From NCBI RefSeq assembly GCF_900096895.1, contig NZ_FMYO01000006.1:97630-161629 (forward strand): 64,000 bases of DNA. The letters run 5' to 3'. Of this stretch, positions 60,925-64,000 are shown piece by piece. The notes under the pieces are model-generated. The model was not told the DNA's origin. It saw only the letters and a list, made by a program, of their open reading frames with translations, and did no database searches. Made by a program: the position numbers and the translations under genes. The stretch comes from Acinetobacter kookii. Its GTDB lineage: Bacteria; Pseudomonadota; Gammaproteobacteria; Pseudomonadales; Moraxellaceae. Position 1 is the first letter of the stretch; every line of letters begins with the position of its first letter.

Positions 60925-61936
60925 CCTGTAAGTAAAAACTCCATCCGGAGTTTGTTGGAATTAATTCGAAGGAAAGCTAGCATTTTTAGGCAATTACTCT
61001 ATCCAGTAACACCTAATTTTAAAACGACACTGAATTATAAAACGTGAACTATCAAAACACAAACAATCACATTTAGCTTTTCCATAAAAAAATATTAAAT
61101 AAGAATCATTAACATGAAATCCCCAGATCAAGCAGACAAAATACATCTAAGAAAACAAAGCTATATGCTTGGTTTTTATTAAATAAAAGCCAATTTTATT
61201 TATCGTTTTTAGCTTTGAGAATTAAATTTATTTATTTAGACTAAAGATGAACAAAGAATTACTATATTTTACAACAAGCTTAACCACATTTATATCATTT
61301 ATGATAATTTTCATTTTTAATATAAATATATAGCATTTATAAAAATTATATCAGCTTAAGATCATGAAATGAAATAATCACTTAGTCTGTGAATAACTCC
61401 CCTCTACAGCAAAATCATGCTGATTTTTTCAGCAAAATTATGGTTTATTTTTCCCAATTTGAACAAATAACCAGCATTTACACCCACTTTTAGCAGTTAT
61501 TTTTTAACCAAACAAACTTTATTTTACTTTTAATTTATCGCTTTTAATTATGACCAATAAAACAGCAAAAAACACAATAAAAAGATGTAAGTTACGAAAT
61601 TTATAATAATTTTAAATATTAGACTTGATATAAATTTTCAATCTATCAGAGTTTTTAGGAATTAAAAATTGCCTACAATTCCCACAACATGCATATTTTT
61701 TTCTGCAACTTATTTTCATTTGACTTATTATACGGCGTCGATACTGATATTTTCCTCATGGCTACTGGATTTTGTGATCCAATCCTTATGAGGGCGTCGT
61801 TTTATCCATAAGTATAATTGACAAAATTTCAGTACTCTCTAATCTTATAGCAAATTTTTGATCCGTCTGATTCGCGCATTAAAAGATTAGTACTACGAGT
61901 CAGATAAAACATTCACCAGGACAGGAGATCTATTGA
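60925..61936. other. 1-kb AT-rich divergent control region sdhC / gltA
   Basis: No gene. It holds the promoters of sdhCDAB (minus) and gltA (plus). For gltA two weak candidates are seen: TTGACT at 61720 with TACTGA after 16 bases, and TTGACA at 61818 with TCTTAT after 19 bases. The interval 61200-61680 is extremely AT-rich and may bind global regulators. A hairpin element lies at 61734-61799. Confidence 0.5.
61734..61799 (+). promoter_or_regulatory. Hairpin flanked by GGCGTCG direct repeats in the gltA leader
   Basis: GGCGTCG occurs at 61734-61740 and again at 61793-61799. Between them CCTCAT (61754-61759) pairs with ATGAGG (61788-61793), and an inner GGAT/ATCC (61767-61780) continues the stem. 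It lies 140-200 bp before the gltA ATG. No known leader element is recognised. Confidence 0.4.
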
Positions 61937-63214
61937 ATGTCTGCAGCAACTGGCAAAAAAGCCGTTTTACAGCTTGATGGCAAAGAAATTGAATTACCAA
62001 TTTACAGCGGCACATTGGGCCCAGATGTAATCGACGTTAAAGATGTGTTGGCCGCAGGTCACTTTACTTTTGATCCTGGTTTTATGGCAACAGCTGCATG
62101 TGAATCTAAAATCACATTCATCGATGGTAATAAAGGTGTGCTTTTACACCGCGGTTACCCAATCGACCAGCTTGCAACTAAAGCAGACTATCTAGAAACT
62201 TGCTACTTATTGTTAAACGGCGAACTTCCAACCGCTGAACAAAAAGTAGAATTTGATGCTAAAGTTCGTAACCACACTATGGTTCACGACCAAGTTAGCC
62301 GCTTCTTCAATGGTTTCCGTCGTGACGCTCACCCGATGGCAATCATGGTTGGTGTAGTTGGTGCGCTTTCTGCGTTCTATCACAACAACCTGGACATCGA
62401 AGATGTTAACCACCGTGAAATTACTGCAATCCGCCTGATTGCTAAAGTTCCTACGCTAGCGGCTTGGAGCTACAAATACACAGTTGGTCAACCATTCGTT
62501 TACCCACGTAACGACTTGAGCTACGCTGAAAACTTCTTGTACATGATGTTTGCTACTCCTGCAGACCGTGACTACAAAGTTAACCCAATTCTTGCGAAAG
62601 CAATGGACCGTATCTTCACGCTTCATGCTGACCACGAACAAAACGCTTCTACGTCTACAGTACGTCTAGCGGGTTCTACTGGTGCTAACCCTTATGCATG
62701 TATCGCTGCTGGTATCTCTGCACTTTGGGGTCCTGCTCACGGTGGTGCGAACGAAGCCGTTCTTAAGATGCTTGATGAAATCGGCACTGTAGAAAACGTG
62801 GCTGGCTTCATGGAAAAAGTGAAGACTAAAGAAGTTAAACTCATGGGCTTCGGTCACCGTGTGTACAAAAACTTCGACCCACGCGCGAAAGTAATGAAAG
62901 AAACTTGTGACGAAGTTCTTGGTGCACTTGGCATCAACGATCCACAGCTTGCACTTGCTATGGAACTTGAACGTATCGCGCTTTCTGACGAATACTTCAT
63001 TAAACGTAACCTATACCCTAACGTAGACTTCTACTCAGGTATCATCCTTAAAGCGATTGGTATCCCGACTGAAATGTTTACTGTAATCTTCGCACTTGCA
63101 CGTACAGTGGGCTGGATCAGCCACTGGTTAGAAATGCACAGCGGTCCTTACAAAATCGGTCGTCCACGTCAGCTTTACACTGGTGAAGTTCAACGTGACA
63201 TCCAAGGTCGTTAA
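61937..63214 (+). CDS. gltA: Citrate synthase, type II hexameric
   Basis: Condenses acetyl-CoA and oxaloacetate, entry step of the TCA cycle. 425 aa, Gram-negative NADH-sensitive length. N-terminal beta domain, then catalytic [12 protein letters not shown] (His near 264), [18 protein letters not shown] (His near 305) and the Asp-containing [15 protein letters not shown] (near 362) are intact. Ribosome binding site AGGAGA nine bases before the ATG. Long leader upstream, terminator downstream. Confidence 0.98.
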   Translation: MSAATGKKAVLQLDGKEIELPIYSGTLGPDVIDVKDVLAAGHFTFDPGFMATAACESKITFIDGNKGVLLHRGYPIDQLATKADYLETCYLLLNGELPTAEQKVEFDAKVRNHTMVHDQVSRFFNGFRRDAHPMAIMVGVVGALSAFYHNNLDIEDVNHREITAIRLIAKVPTLAAWSYKYTVGQPFVYPRNDLSYAENFLYMMFATPADRDYKVNPILAKAMDRIFTLHADHEQNASTSTVRLAGSTGANPYACIAAGISALWGPAHGGANEAVLKMLDEIGTVENVAGFMEKVKTKEVKLMGFGHRVYKNFDPRAKVMKETCDEVLGALGINDPQLALAMELERIALSDEYFIKRNLYPNVDFYSGIILKAIGIPTEMFTVIFALARTVGWISHWLEMHSGPYKIGRPRQLYTGEVQRDIQGR

Positions 63215-63234
63215 TTCATTTAGAATTGATTACT

Positions 63235-63264
63235 AAAAAAACCACCCATATGGGTGGTTTTTTT
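63235..63264 (+). terminator. Terminator of gltA
   Basis: AAAAAAACCACCCA/TGGGTGGTTTTTTT hairpin 20 bp after the stop. Confidence 0.9.
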
Positions 63265-63329
63265 ATGTCTTTTACTTCTACCCATCTATTTTTACAATCA
63301 AAATTTTAATTATTTTTTTGAAGAAAAAA

Positions 63330-64000
63330 TGGGCGAATTCAAACATGAGGTGCGACAGTTTGAAAAGTCTTATGATAATCAACAAGCTGAGCAAATTTCT
63401 CTAATGGTGTAAGCCAATCTAACGCTTTTCTAGGACGAGTATTCAGTGACATCGCAACTTGATTTAAATAATGCTGATCTGCCTGATTTAAATCAATCCC
63501 TTTAGGTAAATATTGCCTAATTAAACCATTCATATTTTCGCATGTGCCTTTTTGCCAGGGTGAATGTGGGTCACAGAAATATACATCTATGCCTAAATCT
63601 TCTTCAAGTATTTTATGTTCTGCCAGCTCGCGTCCACGGTCATAGGTCAACGTTTTACGCAGTTCTGCAGGTAAATATTTCAGAGCTTCAGTTAAAGCCT
63701 TGCGCACTGATTCTGCCTTTGCATCAGGTAATGTTGCCAAGATACAGAGCCGTGTATTTCGTTCAATAAGTGTTGCTATCGAACTTTTATTGTCTTTACC
63801 TTTAATTAAATCAGCTTCCCAATGACCCGGTATTTTTCTTTCTTGAACTTCGGCTGGGCGCTCATGAATAGTTTTAATATCCTGTAATATAGAATCTTTT
63901 TTAGGTTCACCGTTAGCTTTTCGCTTTTTATTTTCATGACGCAGACAGGATAATAAGTCTTTTTTCAACTCACCCTTTGGTAATGCTCGTATCGTTGAAT
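63330..64000 (-). mobile_element. IS30-family insertion sequence, cut by window edge
   Basis: The visible end begins near 63330 with GGGCGAATTCAAACATGAGG, which overlaps the transposase stop as expected for compact IS30 ends. The element runs off the window. It is inserted about 65 bp past the gltA terminator, in AT-rich DNA. The other end, inverted repeat and target duplication cannot be seen. Confidence 0.85.
63339..64000 (-). CDS. IS30-family transposase, N-terminus outside window
   Basis: C-terminal 220 residues of a DDE transposase; the frame stays open to base 64000, so the TTG at 63968 is not the start. IS30 signatures: PGHWEADLIKGKDNKSSI (first Asp), LTYDRGREL (second Asp), and SPWQKGTCENMNGLIRQYL (Glu), with the tail NTRPRKALDWLTPLE. 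Catalytic triad intact in the visible part. Resembles Acinetobacter elements of the ISAba125 kind, which I cannot confirm. Confidence 0.92.
   Translation of the reverse strand, partial: STIRALPKGELKKDLLSCLRHENKKRKANGEPKKDSILQDIKTIHERPAEVQERKIPGHWEADLIKGKDNKSSIATLIERNTRLCILATLPDAKAESVRKALTEALKYLPAELRKTLTYDRGRELAEHKILEEDLGIDVYFCDPHSPWQKGTCENMNGLIRQYLPKGIDLNQADQHYLNQVAMSLNTRPRKALDWLTPLEKFAQLVDYHKTFQTVAPHV

Overview
The window reads as chromosomal DNA of a gammaproteobacterium of the Moraxellaceae, most likely an environmental Acinetobacter. Three things point there: moderately AT-rich DNA with very AT-rich intergenic stretches; the order gltA / sdhCDAB / sucAB-lpd-sucCD with gltA divergent from sdhC; and protein sequences (PBP2/MrdA, SucA, KgtP, the unlinked RnfB followed by Nth) that match what I remember of the genus. 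Genus is an inference; species cannot be told. Most of the window is core genome with short accessory islets.

Layout. 1-5.7 kb: 3' part of lon, a strong small-RNA candidate between lon and a secreted M28 peptidase, rlmH, an extradiol dioxygenase, a META/DUF4377 lipoprotein. 5.7-14.7 kb: gdhA (TTG start), unlinked rnfB with nth, adk, a DUF445 membrane protein, mrdA (PBP2) with rsmD. 14.7-22.1 kb: small lipoproteins, a TSUP transporter, an acyltransferase, an NlpE-like lipoprotein, groES-groEL behind a sigma-32-type promoter, then a phosphoesterase/lipid-kinase pair. 22.1-30.6 kb: pckG, glpD, a KgtP-like 2-oxoglutarate permease, an ETFB-type methyltransferase, a REP-like repeat, folD. 30.7-31.0 kb: tRNA-Cys and tRNA-Leu(TAA). 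31-36.9 kb: accessory small genes, including a WYL regulator and a PadR/DUF2798 pair with a perfect palindromic operator candidate, plus an AT-rich orphan membrane protein. 36.9-39.6 kb: cysDN sulfate activation.

41.2-48.5 kb is the poly-N-acetylglucosamine (PNAG) biofilm locus pgaABCD. The convergent neighbour encodes a stand-alone secreted GHL13 glycoside hydrolase with intact motifs, while the matching domain of PgaB in the same locus looks degenerate. This split of PgaB functions is the most interesting gene-level observation. 48.5-63.3 kb is the TCA-cycle block: sucCD, lpd, sucB, sucA, sdhBADC on the minus strand and gltA on the plus strand. It has an attenuator-like hairpin between sucB and lpd, a terminator between lpd and sucC, and a second small-RNA candidate beside sucD. 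The window ends inside an IS30-family insertion sequence.

Together the central-metabolism genes (gltA, sdh, suc, pckG, gdhA, glpD, kgtP) fit a strict aerobe growing on organic acids and amino acids. I found no CRISPR array, prophage or recognisable defence island.
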